Notes: generated by a model not told the origin, from the letters alone. A DNA stretch of 64,000 bases from Paragorgia papillata (GCA_035771165.1 JAWNZC010000102.1:1778501-1842500); one strand, 5' to 3'. Positions 23,085 to 34,459 are shown, numbered from the stretch's first letter. Program-made: numbers and translations.

Positions 23085-23326
23085 CCGGTGACCTTATTCA
23101 TATTCCTAACCGGTGACCTTATTCGCATATTCCTATTAAACAAGCGGAACGAAAAACGTTTATGGCTACAGAAGTGATCAACTTGAAGAATGGTTCATGT
23201 GGAGTGTCTCCTTGATTTCAAACTTTGTATAAATTTCCGGTCAAAATGAGTCCAAAGTGTCCCGTCATCAAAAGGGTTGCTATCCTGTGAATTTTTTGTG
23301 GAAAGTTAGGAGTTACATAATATATC

Positions 23327-26300
23327 ATGGGATCTGTTTGTTCGTTGGGCAAGAAACGTCATGCCATTAGTTCCATTGGAAATGATTCAAAAAGTGGTGC
23401 AAATACACAATACAGTATTTCTGCGTCGATAATTTGTAATACAATGTAAGTCAAAACGTATAACTGTGGAACTTATATATTTCATAAAAATATAAATAAC
23501 TATAAGGTTTAGCATGCAATCATGCACTTATGCAACTCACAGTAAATGTTGTGACTTCCTTATACACTACCGCCAGAAGTTTCAAATAGATTCGTCTTAA
23601 TATTCAGACTCCGGTTTACACTAGAGCAAAACTATCCGGATTCACATTGTTTTTTATTCCCATGAAGATGAAAAGCAATGTGAATCCGGATACTTTTTGT
23701 AAACGGCGCCTTTACACGAGCCTGGGTTGAGTGCCAGCTCGCCATCCCTGGTTATTCTTTTTTCGTGTTTACATGAACCCGGGTTGGCTGCTTTTTTCCC
23801 CAACCCAGGTCAGCTTTTCTCAACACAAATTATGATATTGCCAACACTTTACACGAGGGTCAAGTCAACCCGTGTTTACATGAAGGAATTGACCAAAGTT
23901 CCGCACCGTCGCACCTCTCCAATACGGGTCTTGAAAAGGGTCACCCGGCAAGACTGGTTGACCCGGCTATCGTGTAAACCCTAACAGGGGTTTATTCGTA
24001 GACGGGTTGACCCAGGTTGGCGAGCTAACCCAGGTTGGCTCTCAACCCGGGCTCGTGTAAAGGCCCCCATAGTGTTGCCAGTTGAATATTTAACTCACAT
24101 GGGTCCTAGCTAATATACATGTATATATTATTCAAGAGTATTGTACATTATACGAAATATTTAACACCTGCTGGCTAACGTCTAGCCATTTGCTGCTGTA
24201 GTATTCTTGGCAACTGTTTTGCCGCTTTTTATTCTGTGGTCTTTCTCTCGATTTTTTTAAATAATTTTCTTGGTTCAATGTGTCGAAAATGTTCTCAGAC
24301 GGTGCCCCAATATTCGTTCAGTTTCCAATTTGTTTTATTAAAAGATTGATAGACGAATAATGAGTTAGTCTGCCACAGACTGATCGCCGTTTGCATTGGT
24401 CGGTTTTTAAATTACTTTTATACTGACAAAGTCGAGATAAAAACGAGCTTTTGCTGACTGTAGACTAGTCTTGTCGAGTTGTTCTGTATCCAGTTAATTA
24501 ATTTACATACGAGCATGCTTCTTATTTGGTTAGATTTGTTTGTTTTCTTTGCGTGGAAGCAAATACGTATTTTTTTAAAGAACCGCGACGTGTATTTTTG
24601 AAGGCGAAAAACCACAGTTACACAAGATGAGAGTTTAGCGTCCCAAATTAAAAGCGCTCGCGGGTTAGCAACTCTGCGATACTTCGCGCAACTTGGAACA
24701 GTTTACAAAGCATATTTTTATTAGCTTCCTTGGAACTTAGTTCTACGCCGTGCAACGCTTTCTCGTGCAACAAAAATGTTGCGTTAATTGCAGGGTATGT
24801 TCCACTTAAGAAATGCGGTTTCATGGTTTGGCGTGCTCCATCCAGTTATCGATGCACGCGGGAAGTTGGGAGAGCAATAAAAAGGCGTAAGAGTTGCTCG
24901 AGGGGAAGCCGATTTTTGAGTGCTCTCCCAAGTGCATCCATAACTCAATGAACCATTTATTTTATAACAGAGAATCAGACACATAACAACGGAAAACAAT
25001 ATTCATTTCGCTGATTAAAAATGAGTTTATATTACATGTATGTTATAAAAGGCAATTTCTTTTGCCACTACAATGCAACTGATTTTGTCTGTGCCGTCCC
25101 GAACGCAGGCTGCCCAAGCCTATTTTTTTGAACTCTTTTAAAGCTTTATTATTTTATTATAGATGCAATCCGTTTCGAATATCTCGGGAAGATGCTGAAA
25201 ATCTTCTTCAGGAATCCTATCCGGGAGCGTTCGTCTTCTCGCACAGTATATCATCTGAAATATTTTTGTCAGTGAGGTAAGGCAAGCAATTAGGTAAACT
25301 AGTAGTGGTGGTAGTGATGAGATTGTAGTGGTGGTGGTGTTAGTGGTGGTAATGTTTGCGGTAGTGCTGTTGGTGGTGGCTATAGTGGTGGTGGCAGTAG
25401 TGGTGGTGGTAATGTTTGCGGTAGTGCATGGTGATGGTGTTATTAGTGGTTGCTATGGTGGTGGTGGTGGTGGCGATGGTACCCGTGGTGGTGGTGGCGA
25501 TGGTACCCGTGGTGGTGGTGGTGGTGGTGTTAGCGGCTTTAGTACGATGAGGGTGCTAGTAGGAGTGGTGTGGTGAGGGTGGTGTTAGTGGTGTGGTGTT
25601 AGTAGTATGGTGATGGTGGTGTTAGTTATAGTAGTGGTGGTAGTAATATTTGTGGTAGTGGTGCATTAGTGACGGTAGGGATAGTGTCATAGTGATGGTC
25701 TTAGTTATAGTAGTGATTGTAGGGGTAATGATCATGGTGGTGCTGTTAGTTATCAAATGGTGGTGATGATATTTGTGGTAGTGTAGTGGTGTTAGTGATG
25801 CTGCTGGTAGTAGAGGTAGTGATCATGGTGGTGCTGTTATAGTGGTGGTGGTAGTAATGTTAGTGCTGGTGTTTCATAATAAGATGTGATTAATTTTTTT
25901 GTATATAGCACTGGAAAGTATGTTTGTCATCATCCTATATTAAAATATGGACAAAGGTACGAAATCGGAGGAAGAAATTTTAAAAACATTGAAGAAGCTC
26001 TTTCATTTTACCGCACCAATCGCTTGGGAGATGCTGTACTTACAGAACAGGTAAAGAATTAGGTCCCGTTTACATGCATGGACGAGTTGTCCCTGCTAGA
26101 AGGGTCACCCTACCCCCCCCCCCCCCCCCCCCCGAGTCACCCAGGGAGAGCCAACTTTGCATTCGTTTTATTTAGTCGCGACAGCGGGTGTTTACATGGG
26201 GAGTTTGACACTTGTCTCGGGTAGTAGGGTCACCCTCTTTGCGAGGTAGGTTAACCCTATGGGGCGAGACAACTTAACTTTCCCTCATGTAAACAGTTTC

Positions 26301-27129
26301 ACTCAGGTACCCGAGACAACTCCAAAGGAATACATATACAGGTCTACCGCAGTCGGAGGAGCTGAAGGGCCCCTCTTTCGTTTAGCTGCTACCCTAAGGC
26401 AGGGGTGGGCGCCACTCCTATCCCAGATGGTGTTGATTTTACGGAGGGAGGAAAACTGGAGAACCCGGTGAAAAACCCTCGGAGCACAGGAGAGATCAAC
26501 TAAACTCTACTCACATGAGTCCCAAGCTCGAGAATGGGGTTGTTCCCAAACGGTCACCCATCCAAGTACTAACCCCGTCCAACCGGGCTTAACTACTGGT
26601 GAGAGGCAGCGCCCTAACAGCACGCGCCACCCGTGCTCACCAAAGGAATGCTTCAACGTGATTGGTTAAAAGTTGGTTTGCCCTTCGGGACAATCGAAGG
26701 TCACCCTGCTAGCCGGGACAACTTATCCCCATATAAACACTCTGTAAACTGTAGCTCTGGGGCAACTTTTGTTTATGCTGTTTTTGAAATTTTTCTCTTT
26801 AGTTTAATTCAACGAATGAAGAACAGTCGGAATATAAACACTCGCTCAGCTTAAGCAGTCTTCCAAGAATCACTAAACCGAAATCAAAACGTGTAACATT
26901 TGAATCGTCAAAAAAGGTATCCCAAACGGGCCAGACGAGCTTAATTTCTGATGAAAACATACCAAAAGCAACACAGATAGCGTCAGAGGAAGACTTAAGC
27001 TCAGAGCAGAACGAGGAAATGTTTAAGAAAATTGTAAAAACTGCACCGAGAAAATCAATTTGTAGAGTTCAACCAGAAGATTCATTGTCGACTTCATCCG
27101 GTAATATGTTTCAGGAGGAGGAATTCTGA
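23327..27129 (+). CDS. N-myristoylated SH2-domain adaptor-like protein
   Basis: Four exons, 23327-23445, 25163-25276, 25909-26050 and 26803-27129, join in phase (2, 2, 0) with GT..AG junctions to 702 nt, 233 aa. The N-terminus MGSVCSLGKK fits Gly2 myristoylation with Cys5 palmitoylation and a basic patch, so membrane attachment is likely. Residues 40-125 read as an SH2 domain: ISREDAENLL (alpha A), PGAFVFSHS (beta B), IFLSV (beta C), YVCHHPI (beta D), YEIGGRNFKNIEEALSFY and L-x(4)-L. The beta-B5 arginine of the FLVR motif, which binds phosphotyrosine, is Ser66; alpha-A Arg48 and beta-D His85/86 remain. The Ser/Glu/Lys-rich tail (126-233) has no known domain. No SH3 or kinase domain is visible, so it is not a Src-family kinase; it most resembles membrane-anchored SH2 adaptors. 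Introns hold foldbacks, a GTG-rich array and a 5S-SINE. Confidence 0.8.
23611..23710. mobile_element. Short foldback in SH2 intron 1
   Basis: CCGGTTTACACTAGAGCAAAACTATCCGGATTCACATTG-type left arm (first 20: CCGGTTTACACTAGAGCAAA) returns inverted as CAATGTGAATCCGGATACTT and TTTGTAAACGG. Confidence 0.7.
23707..24067. mobile_element. Word-array foldback (CAACCCGGGTTG words)
   Basis: Ends GCCTTTACACGAGCCTGGGT and CCCGGGCTCGTGTAAAGGCC. Interior: many AACCCAGGTTGG/GACCCGGC variants in both senses. In intron 1 of the SH2 gene. Confidence 0.75.
24838..24950. repeat. Hairpin in SH2 intron 1
   Basis: AGTTATCGATGCACGCGGGA and TTGGGAGAGCA return as TGCTCTCCCAAGTGCATCCA and TAACT, with imperfect pairing. 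Confidence 0.6.
25300..25875. repeat. (GTG/GTA/GTT)n array in SH2 intron 2
   Basis: About 575 bp of G-rich trinucleotide-type repeat filling most of the 632-bp intron 25277-25908. Confidence 0.9.
26060..26760. mobile_element. Word-array element in SH2 intron 3 with nested 5S-SINE
   Basis: Begins near AGGTCCCGTTTACATGCATG and carries repeated GGGTCACCCT and GAGACAACTT words in both senses, including a ~20-bp poly-C run at 26114-26133. A 5S-SINE interrupts it at 26431-26637. Confidence 0.55.
26431..26637 (-). repeat. 5S-derived SINE
   Basis: Minus-strand copy lacking a few bases near ACTACTGGTGAG compared with 20813-21024; same 5S core and TTTTCCTCCCTCCGTAAAAT tail. Confidence 0.85.
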
Positions 27130-27419
27130 GACCTGATTTTGAAAAGATTGAAAAGATGGCAAAATACAGACATTCAGAAAGAGAAAAGGATAAAGACGAA
27201 TGAAGAAAAAGGAATTCAAACAGTCACGAACACGGACATTCAGAAAGAAAGAGAAGAATATTAATGAAAATTAATCAAGCAAAAGGAATTTTAAATTCAA
27301 GTTTTGAAATTGCGGACACGGCCAAGTACAGACAAGAGAGAGAAAAGAAACGGATGCAGAAAAGGAATTTTAAATAAATGCAGGTTTTGAAATTGAGAAG
27401 TCAGTCAAGTACAGACAAT
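27130..27419. other. Probable 3' region of the SH2 gene
   Basis: Purine-rich sequence with direct repeats (GACATTCAGAAAGA; AAAAGGAATT; TACAGACAA). No poly(A) signal is convincing. Confidence 0.4.
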
Positions 27420-27770
27420 AAAGCCCCGCACAGACGACCAAGTTTTTCTTGACAAGTTCCTTGGTAACTTTCCTTGCTCGCGTGTGTACGATGAACACGT
27501 TTTTTTCAAACAATTTTCCTTGACAAGCTATAATTACTCGTGTATACGGTTGGACAAGTTTTCCTTGACAGTAATGATCGCGTAATAAGCTTAGGAGATG
27601 ATCTTGTCAAGTTTTCCTTGACGACTATACACACGAACAAATTTCCTTGTTCAAAAGCTGGCATGACCAGCTTTTGAACAAGGTTCCATGTCAAGGAAAA
27701 ACTTGTCAATTTGTGTCGTACACACGAACAAATAAAACTTGTCAAGGAAAAACTTGGTCGTCTGTGCGGT
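27420..27770. mobile_element. Word-array foldback (TTGACAAGTTTTCC words), copy 2
   Basis: Same family, ends and central dyad as 22109-22474. Confidence 0.85.
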
Positions 27771-27949
27771 CCAATGCGAGAAACTAAAGAAGAGCTTTGA
27801 TTTTTTTATGGTGGACAAAAATCAAGTAAAACACATTTGAAACATGTATGAACAAACATGCTCCAAACATTTCTCAAGTAACGTTTTCCAGGGGTACCCT
27901 TGATGTGGGAGCGCTCAATATTGCTTAGCAAGGATGCAAAAGTCTGGTC

Positions 27950-28195
27950 CTCACGGTTTTTACTTCCGTTCATTGACTTCTGGTCATTGACTTCCGTTTA
28001 TTAACTTTCGTTTGTTCACTTCCGTTCATCAATTTCCATTCAATCCCTTGCATTTATTCACTTCCGGTTATTGACTTCAGTTTATTAACTTCCGTTTATT
28101 AACTTCCGTTTATTGACTTCCGCTTATTCACATCCGTTTGTTAACTTCCGTTTATTTACTTCCGTTTAGTCACTTCCTTTATTGACTTCTGCTTT
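27950..28195. repeat. ~15-bp minisatellite upstream of the GPCR
   Basis: About 16 degenerate copies of TTTATTGACTTCCGT ending about 45 bp before the GPCR start codon. Confidence 0.9.
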
Positions 28196-28240
28196 TCCAA
28201 ACAGTCAAGGTTGCGTCCAGGTGAAGAGAAGAGTTCAGTC

Positions 28241-31200
28241 ATGGCACAGGTTGTTTCTTCTTCGCCAGTCTTTTTAAGTGCAATATGGTTTCTCTCGGGT
28301 TTAACAATCTTTATTGGCAATACTCTAACTGCTTTCTTAATGTGGAGGACTAAAGTTTTGCGCGAGAAAGCTCAAACTGGCGTGAGGATTTATGCTTTGT
28401 GGAACACCATTGCCATGAATATTGCCTTTGCTGTTGTTGGTCTTAGTTTAAGTATAACTTCTGTCCTTCGTTTATCGAGCGACGAGGAACCAACAAGAAT
28501 TGCTTGTGATCTTCTCGGTTTCTGTCACGCTTTCTCTTACCATTTTAGTGCCATGGGAATATTGATTACATTAATCGACAAAGTGTATTGTTTATGGAAA
28601 CCATTTCTTTACCATCGTTACGTTAGAGGAACAAGTAGACTCCCTTTTCTAACTATGTTCTCTTGTCTTGTATATGGTTTAACAATTGCCCTCCTGCCTT
28701 TAGTGACTGAAGCACAGTATTCACAAATGACAAGATATTCAACTTGCTTACTAGCATGGAATGAGCAAGCGTCAGTGCGGGTCTCCGGATTTCTGAATCT
28801 GATCTTAATGTTTGTAAATTCTGGACTTATTTTCTTGCTTTTTTGGCAAAAACTCAAACTTGTTAAAAATCGTCGGCGGTTGAATGTGTCTGTGTCCCAC
28901 CCTAATGAAACGATAATATTTGTTTTAGCTGTCTACAGCTTGTTTTTAATTACTTGGTTGCCATATATGGTAAGTTAATGGTTTGAAATAATCAACATTA
29001 TTATATGGCTGGTTTGATTTCCGGTCCGTACCCAAAACGACGCACGCTGATTGGTTCCTGAGAGGTCGGGATTTTACGATATTGACCTCCGGTTTGTGTC
29101 CGGGTCAATACGCTTTTTTCTCGGCCCTGCAAGTTTTGGTGAGAACATTTCTCAGTTGATTTGAATACAAATAAAAGAGAACTGGTTATCTTTATTCAAA
29201 TATTCTGAACAATAAAATGTGCTAGAACATTGCTGCTGGTTTTCTTTAAAGCTGTTTATCTAAAAACACGACAAATAAAGGCCGAACTGGTGTAAACAAG
29301 AAGGCCAAGTAGCGACACGAAGAAGTTAACAGGTAAGGTAAACAGTAAACTCCCAAGACGAAAACAACGCTCGAAGCTTAAAAATAAAATGAACCAATAG
29401 CCATATAATAAATTCCTTATTAACCTCGTTTGCTCGGTCTGTACGGGAAAGTATTTGCCCTCGGTTTTATCGCACAAACCTCGCTCCTTCGTCGCTCGGT
29501 CTGTACGAAAACCTCAGGCAAATACTTTCCCATACAGACCTCGCACTCGGTTAATAAGTCATTAAAAGTTAATGGTTTGCACCATAGGAGTATCGTGTTT
29601 GTACACGTTTGTGAAAGTTGTTCGTCTTGGTTAACCCATTGCTGCGTAGGATATCTGAGGGTTCTCTCTTTGATGAGTAAAATCATCTGGCATTTATAGA
29701 TTCCTGCCTGAGCTAGCCAAAAACGTACTCTATGGATTAATCACTTGTTAACTCATTGCTGCGTAGGATGTCTGAGGGTTCTCTCTTTGATGAGTAAAAT
29801 CATCTGGTGTCAGACAGAGTAAAACAATAAATGAGCCGTTTTTAGCCAGCTCAAACAGGAAAAGTTTGTAAGTAATAGATACAGCATAAGCAGCCAATCT
29901 GTATCTGATTTAGTAGTAAATCAGATACAGATCGGCTGCGAATGCTGTATCTTTCTTAAAATACAAATGCATCTAAGTAATCAAGTTCACCAACTATTTT
30001 AGCGATATACTCTATTTTAGCCGAGAAAATCGAAGCTAAAGTTTATGTAAATCAGGACGATTCTGTATCCGATTTACAACTTCTGCTACGGTATTGATTT
30101 CTTTTGTGTTTTCCTCATGAATTATTAATGAGTTTTTTAAATGTTATTGTAAAATGTTATTTCTATCAATAAAGTTTTAATTTTATTTATTGAATATTTT
30201 TTTTATACGTTTACCAATAGATAACAATGCTTATAATGGCATATTCTGAACCTGGTCGAACTCCAGATAAAGAGAAGGCTTCTCTGTTTGGAGTTTTGTT
30301 GCTACCGTTGGTGTTGAATCCGTTTTTGAGCTACTTTCTACACGGCCATTTTCGAAAAGAATTTTTAAAATACTGGCGTGATTTCAAAAAACGTCTTCCA
30401 TCCAAGATATTCAGTAAAAATACAGACAAACGTCAGAAAAATACAGGTAATATTAACATTTTATGCGTCTCTTAGGGGGTAGGGTTATCCCTATCCCCCG
30501 AGATAACTCGGTGTTAGTTTATTTCCATGTTAAAAAAGTAAACCGTTCACATGAGACCGAGATAACTCGGGGGATAGGGATAACTCGGTCGGAGCGATAG
30601 GGTAACCCTAGCCCCCGAGTTATCCCTACCTCCATGTGAACGCTTTCACCCGAGTTATCTCGGGGGGTAGGGTCAACTTAGGCATGCGTATTTATGCTGT
30701 TGCTCGGGATAACTAGGGATGAAGCGTTCACATGAAGCTAGGGTTATCCACTGACCTATATATATAACTGGACTGCGTGCTCCTATTACCTTTGAGTTAG
30801 GAAAAGTGTCCCCAAAATCGTTTTCAAAATGGCGGCATTTATGGGTCCTTTTGCTAATGGTGAAGGTCGCTGACCGATACCTAAGAATCTCTAGTTCGTG
30901 TTGGACATGTTCGGTATTAATCTTTTTTTAAGAAAACTAAGCTATTTAGTCGGATAAACTGTACGTATGTTGTAGCCAGATGAATTATCTTTCTTCCAGT
31001 ATATTTGATAGCTTCTACAGTGGTTTATTTCTCGAGAAAACATTCGGAGAAGACATTATTATACATACGGGGAATAAATTTCAAAATAGCGGCCGCTATT
31101 ATGATTTGTACATGTTTGGTATTTCGTTTTATTTAGGGAAACTAAGCTATTTGGTCGGATAAACTGCACGTATGTTATAGCAAGGTGAATTATCTTTCTG

Positions 31201-32321
31201 CCAATATATTTTATAACTTCTACAGTGGATTATTTCTTGAGAAAACGTTCGGAGTAGACGGACTAGGCAAACTTTGTCGAATTTTCTGTCAGAATTTTTG
31301 CCAAGTCAGCATAATATCGTCCTGGTCTCGAGTTTGTGTAAACAAAATATTTGTTGAGCGGCCCGGGATGTTTTCATGATAAGAGTCTTATTGTAGTTCT
31401 GAACTACAATAATAATAATCCTAGACAATTACTGTTGTAGCTTTCTAGCAGTCTGAATTAAAGACGTGCCGGCCGGCGGTACCGCACGAACACTTGGCAA
31501 TAAAATAAACAAGACTGTCAATACACATGGTCATGGAAATCTACAAACATTTCGTTTTATGAAGTCGCCAGCTCTATAAAGAACCGCTGAAGACCACGAG
31601 AAAATTGTAAAGAAGCGAGGCGTACCGAGTTCTTCTTAGGGGCTTGCTTAGGGGCTGTTTACATGGGAGGCGATATTCCTATTTGGTCAGCAAAATGACA
31701 AATAATCCAGCAGGCCTCTTGAGTCGTTCCACAAGAAATTAACAATGACCAACCTGCATGCATTAACTCTTTCCTGTCCGAATTTATTGGTCTTTACTCT
31801 TTTGTTCTGGCTAACGCAGTAACGCCAGACGATTTTATTCACCTCTGGGGAACCCCTCGCATAGGAACGATTTATTATAAATAAAGTAAGAAAATCGCTT
31901 TGTATATTTTACATAAATATTCTTTTTTCCCACGATAAGTACGTGTCAGTGGTCGCTACCATTAGCAGAAGGACCCATAAATGCCGCCATTTTGAAAGTG
32001 AAAATGGGGACACATTTTTGGCCAGCACCCGCAGTCCAGTTATATATATAGGTCAGTGGGGTTATCCCGGGGGCCAGGGACAACTCGGTAGTTGCGTTTT
32101 ATTATGTGAAATAGGGTCAACTTTGACCCTAGCCCCCGAGTTATCCCTACCTCCCGAGCGGTCTCGCGTGAACAGGTCCTGAGTCTTACAGGGTCGCGCT
32201 AGAAAATCACATTATTATCGCCGTAGAAATGATCACGATATCCAATATTATCATTTCAGATCAACCTCTCAGTCTGGCTCAAAATAATATTGCTGTTACC
32301 GTGGAAACCTCACAAGTGTAA
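28241..32321 (+). CDS. Rhodopsin-like (class A) GPCR, orphan
   Basis: Exons 28241-28969, 30221-30446 and 32260-32321 join in phase (0, 1) for 338 aa. ATG 28241 precedes TM1 directly, and no signal peptide is seen. TM1 has the GN pair (26-27). Cys89 should bond to the extracellular-loop-2 Cys (STCLLAW). The DRY box is D113-K114-V115 with Pro121 at the canonical spacing, TM6 has WLPY, and TM7 ends in NPFLSYF (NPxxxY) followed by helix 8, FRKEFLKYW. These features place it in class A; the ligand cannot be inferred. The last exon gives a short tail ending TSQV, a possible class I PDZ ligand. A second phase-compatible last exon lies at 34944-35224. Intron 1 splits TM6 from TM7; intron 2 is full of foldback elements. 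Confidence 0.85.
29423..29555. repeat. Hairpin in GPCR intron 1
   Basis: CTCGGTCTGTACGGGAAAGT and ATTTGCC return as GGCAAATACTTTCCCATACA and GACCTCG. Confidence 0.75.
29635..29815. repeat. Direct repeat pair in GPCR intron 1
   Basis: CCATTGCTGCGTAGGATATC followed by TGAGGGTTCTCTCTTTGATG appears twice, about 118 bp apart. A related inverted-sense end (ACGAGTAAAATCGTCTGGTG) is at 34056. Confidence 0.75.
29872..30132. repeat. Dispersed repeat family C, copy 2
   Basis: Same orientation as 11753-12030. The hairpin head is shortened here. Confidence 0.8.
30474..32185. mobile_element. Compound foldback in GPCR intron 2
   Basis: Outer arms are made of CCCCGAGTTATCCCTAC-type words in both senses. 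An inner arm (CACTGACCTATATATATAAC, AAAATGGCGGCATTTATGGG) returns inverted at 31966-32060. Total about 1.7 kb. Contains a ~200-bp direct duplication at 30968-31280. Confidence 0.65.
30968..31280. repeat. ~200-bp direct duplication
   Basis: GTTGTAGCCAGATGAATTAT and CTTCTACAGTGGTTTATTTC recur about 210 bp later with ~85% identity. Confidence 0.75.
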
Positions 32322-32370
32322 AATAATAAGAGATTATAAGTTTTTTCGTTTGCTTTTGCTGTACAAGCTG

Positions 32371-32561
32371 TTTAGGTTTATTAATATTTGAATAGCACGG
32401 TTGAGTGATTGAACTGAAACGTTGCTACTGAACAATTCGTTCATTATACTAAAATACAATGTGTTCAGTGACCGTGCAACGTGCAGGCAAAAATGCATAA
32501 AGCGAACAAAAAGATAGACCAAAGACTTTAGCTGAGTTTCCAGACCATATTTTGAATGACT
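32371..32561. repeat. Partial copy of the 19639-19936 foldback
   Basis: Matches the right ~190 bp of that element (GCACGGTTGAGTGATTGAAC, GCTGAGTTTCCAGACCATAT). The left arm is missing. Confidence 0.75.
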
Positions 32562-32672
32562 ATGATTTTTCATAAGGTTCATCAGTTACCAAACTTTGTA
32601 AATTAACAATTAGTTAGCAGAATTAGCGCGTAAAAGCATGTTATAGCAAATTGCGGTAAACGCTTCCTTTCC

Positions 32673-32857
32673 TGTAACACCCTTCCTTTACATAGGTCAT
32701 GTATATACGTGGTAGTTGTATTTCTATATTTGGTTATATGTTTGTAACGCCCAACTTGGGCCTAGGGTATAAAAGTAACGAGACTGTTAAAATAAAGAGA
32801 GGTTCTGTCTGACTGAAAGTCGTGAAGTCTATTGACTGGGTGGCTCAGTACGTTACA
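32673..32857 (+). mobile_element. Solo or truncated LTR remnant
   Basis: Bounded by TGTAAC...GTTACA, with TATAAAA at 32768-32774 and AATAAA at 32791-32796 in the order of a compact LTR. A GTAACGCCC block begins at 32755. No retroviral-type genes follow; a foldback starts at 32872. LTR identity is inferred from layout alone. Confidence 0.4.
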
Positions 32858-32871
32858 CTTGGCTTCAATCT

Positions 32872-33366
32872 GGACAGGGAACTACACGCGTAAAAACGCA
32901 CAACTTGTTCACGGTTGTCAACAGGCGTGAACAATGTTGTGCTGCTCGCCGTGAACAATGTTGTGCTGCTCGCCGTGAACAAGTTGTCAACAAGTTGTTC
33001 ACTTATGGTTCGAACAACTTGTTCACGGATAAATCAACAGTCATGAACAAGTTGTTCCAACAGCACATATTTTATAGCCAACAACGTTGTTCGTACATGA
33101 TACAACATGTTGTAACAGCATGACGAAATATCAACGATGAACAACAATGTTACAACAATGGTGAACATGGTTGATGTATCAACACGTTCTTCGGTTGTTA
33201 CAACATGCGTGAACAACGGTTGTTGTTTCATCAAGCTGTAACAACTTGTTGAAACAATGATGAGCAATGTTGTTCATTTATCAATGTTGTTCACATATGT
33301 CAACAAGTTGTTACAGCATTGTTCAGGCAACAATGCTGTAACAACTTGCGAGATTTTTACGCGTGT
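32872..33366. mobile_element. Word-array foldback (CAACAACTTGTTCA words)
   Basis: Ends ACACGCGTAAAAACGCACAA and GCGAGATTTTTACGCGTGTA. Interior: dozens of AACAAGTTGTTCAC variants in both senses. ORFs inside are artefacts. Confidence 0.8.
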
Positions 33367-34029
33367 ACAGCCTTCTTGGTCTTTTGAACTCTCGGTCGGA
33401 ACTAATTAATAAGCGTTTAACACAATGGAAACTTTCCTGTCCTGCGGAAAATCGGTTCCGGAATGGAAACAAACCTTTAGTTCTATTTACAATGTCTATG
33501 GTTATAATAATATTCAAATATTTCATATTTTTCAAGCTAAATTACGGAGTTTAAGGTATGTTCTTCGGTGTTTTCGACTGGAATACTGCCACGGCGTTGG
33601 TTGTTGTTATTATTAACCCACTGTTTTTGCCCTAAAGCAATAAAAAACATAATATAAATGAAAATTTATTAGCGAAACTTTCGCCCCATATATACCCGAA
33701 ATGCATGCAGAGGACTCTGTAAATAGACGTTTTGCCGACGTTTGCAAATCATAATTTAAGAACTCGTTAATTATTCACGAGGAAAACATAAAGGAAATCA
33801 GTACCGTTCCGTAAGTTTTATACCTGATAAAACTTATTGCCGTCAGAAAGAATACTAATAGACATAGAATTTTATATAAAGAATACTAATGAACATGGAA
33901 TTATAAAATAAAATTGTCATCCTTATTTGCAATTGAATCCATCAACTAACAAAAAGGACCAATTGCGAAACGTTTTTTACGCGCGCTCGAATTTTTAAAC
34001 GTGCAAATAAAACACTGCTGTTCGTATTT
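33367..34029. other. Intergenic, ambiguous ORF at 33425
   Basis: ATG at 33425 opens 46 codons ending at a GTATGT donor (33563), but no downstream exon fits its phase. Around 33760-33800 is the inverted tail of repeat family C (GAGGAAAACATAAAGGAAAT). Confidence 0.4.
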
Positions 34030-34419
34030 TCACTCCCGAGGGCTCTCCACTTGACGAGTAAAATCGTCTGGTGTTAGACAGAAATTATAGATGGCGAAAT
34101 AGATCATTATTAATAGCTTATTACCTTGGAAATTCCTACCTAGTTGGATACCGAAACACAGTCCCATAATCAAGGGAATAATAAACGACAAAGTAATCTG
34201 TTTGACTGCCCATAAAAGGAAGGTTTCCGTAGCCAAGATTAGAAAACATGTTACCAAAGTATTCATTCGGCCACACTCTCTGCATGGTTCCATCAAGGGA
34301 GAAGCATTGGTGCTGTATATGGTTAAGTAAAAGAGAAACGCAGAATATGTTTTTAGTTTTGGCAAACACACTAGTATACTCACCCACTCGCGGCGCTTAC
34401 ATAAATACATGACGCACAT
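34030..34419 (-). other. Minus-strand open region, possible exon
   Basis: Two minus-strand frames are open. In one, a ~175-bp block at 34131-34307 is bounded by an acceptor-like ATATACAG and a GTAGGA donor and encodes HQCFSLDGTMQRVWPNEYFG onward. In the other, a hydrophobic stretch (LLWAVKQITLSFIIPLIMGL) could be a membrane segment. No partner exon is found and the family is unknown. The distal end overlaps a dispersed repeat. Confidence 0.25.
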
Positions 34420-34459
34420 CTATAAACAGATCTATATTAGATGCAAATTAAAATTATAC

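Noticed and set aside
28211..28240. GPCR start upstream of 28241
   Set aside because: The upstream codon at 28211 is TTG; the first ATG in frame is 28241, directly before TM1.
33425..33562. First exon of another gene (METFLSCGKSV...)
   Set aside because: No downstream exon matches its phase 2 end; joining to 34944 gives an immediate stop.
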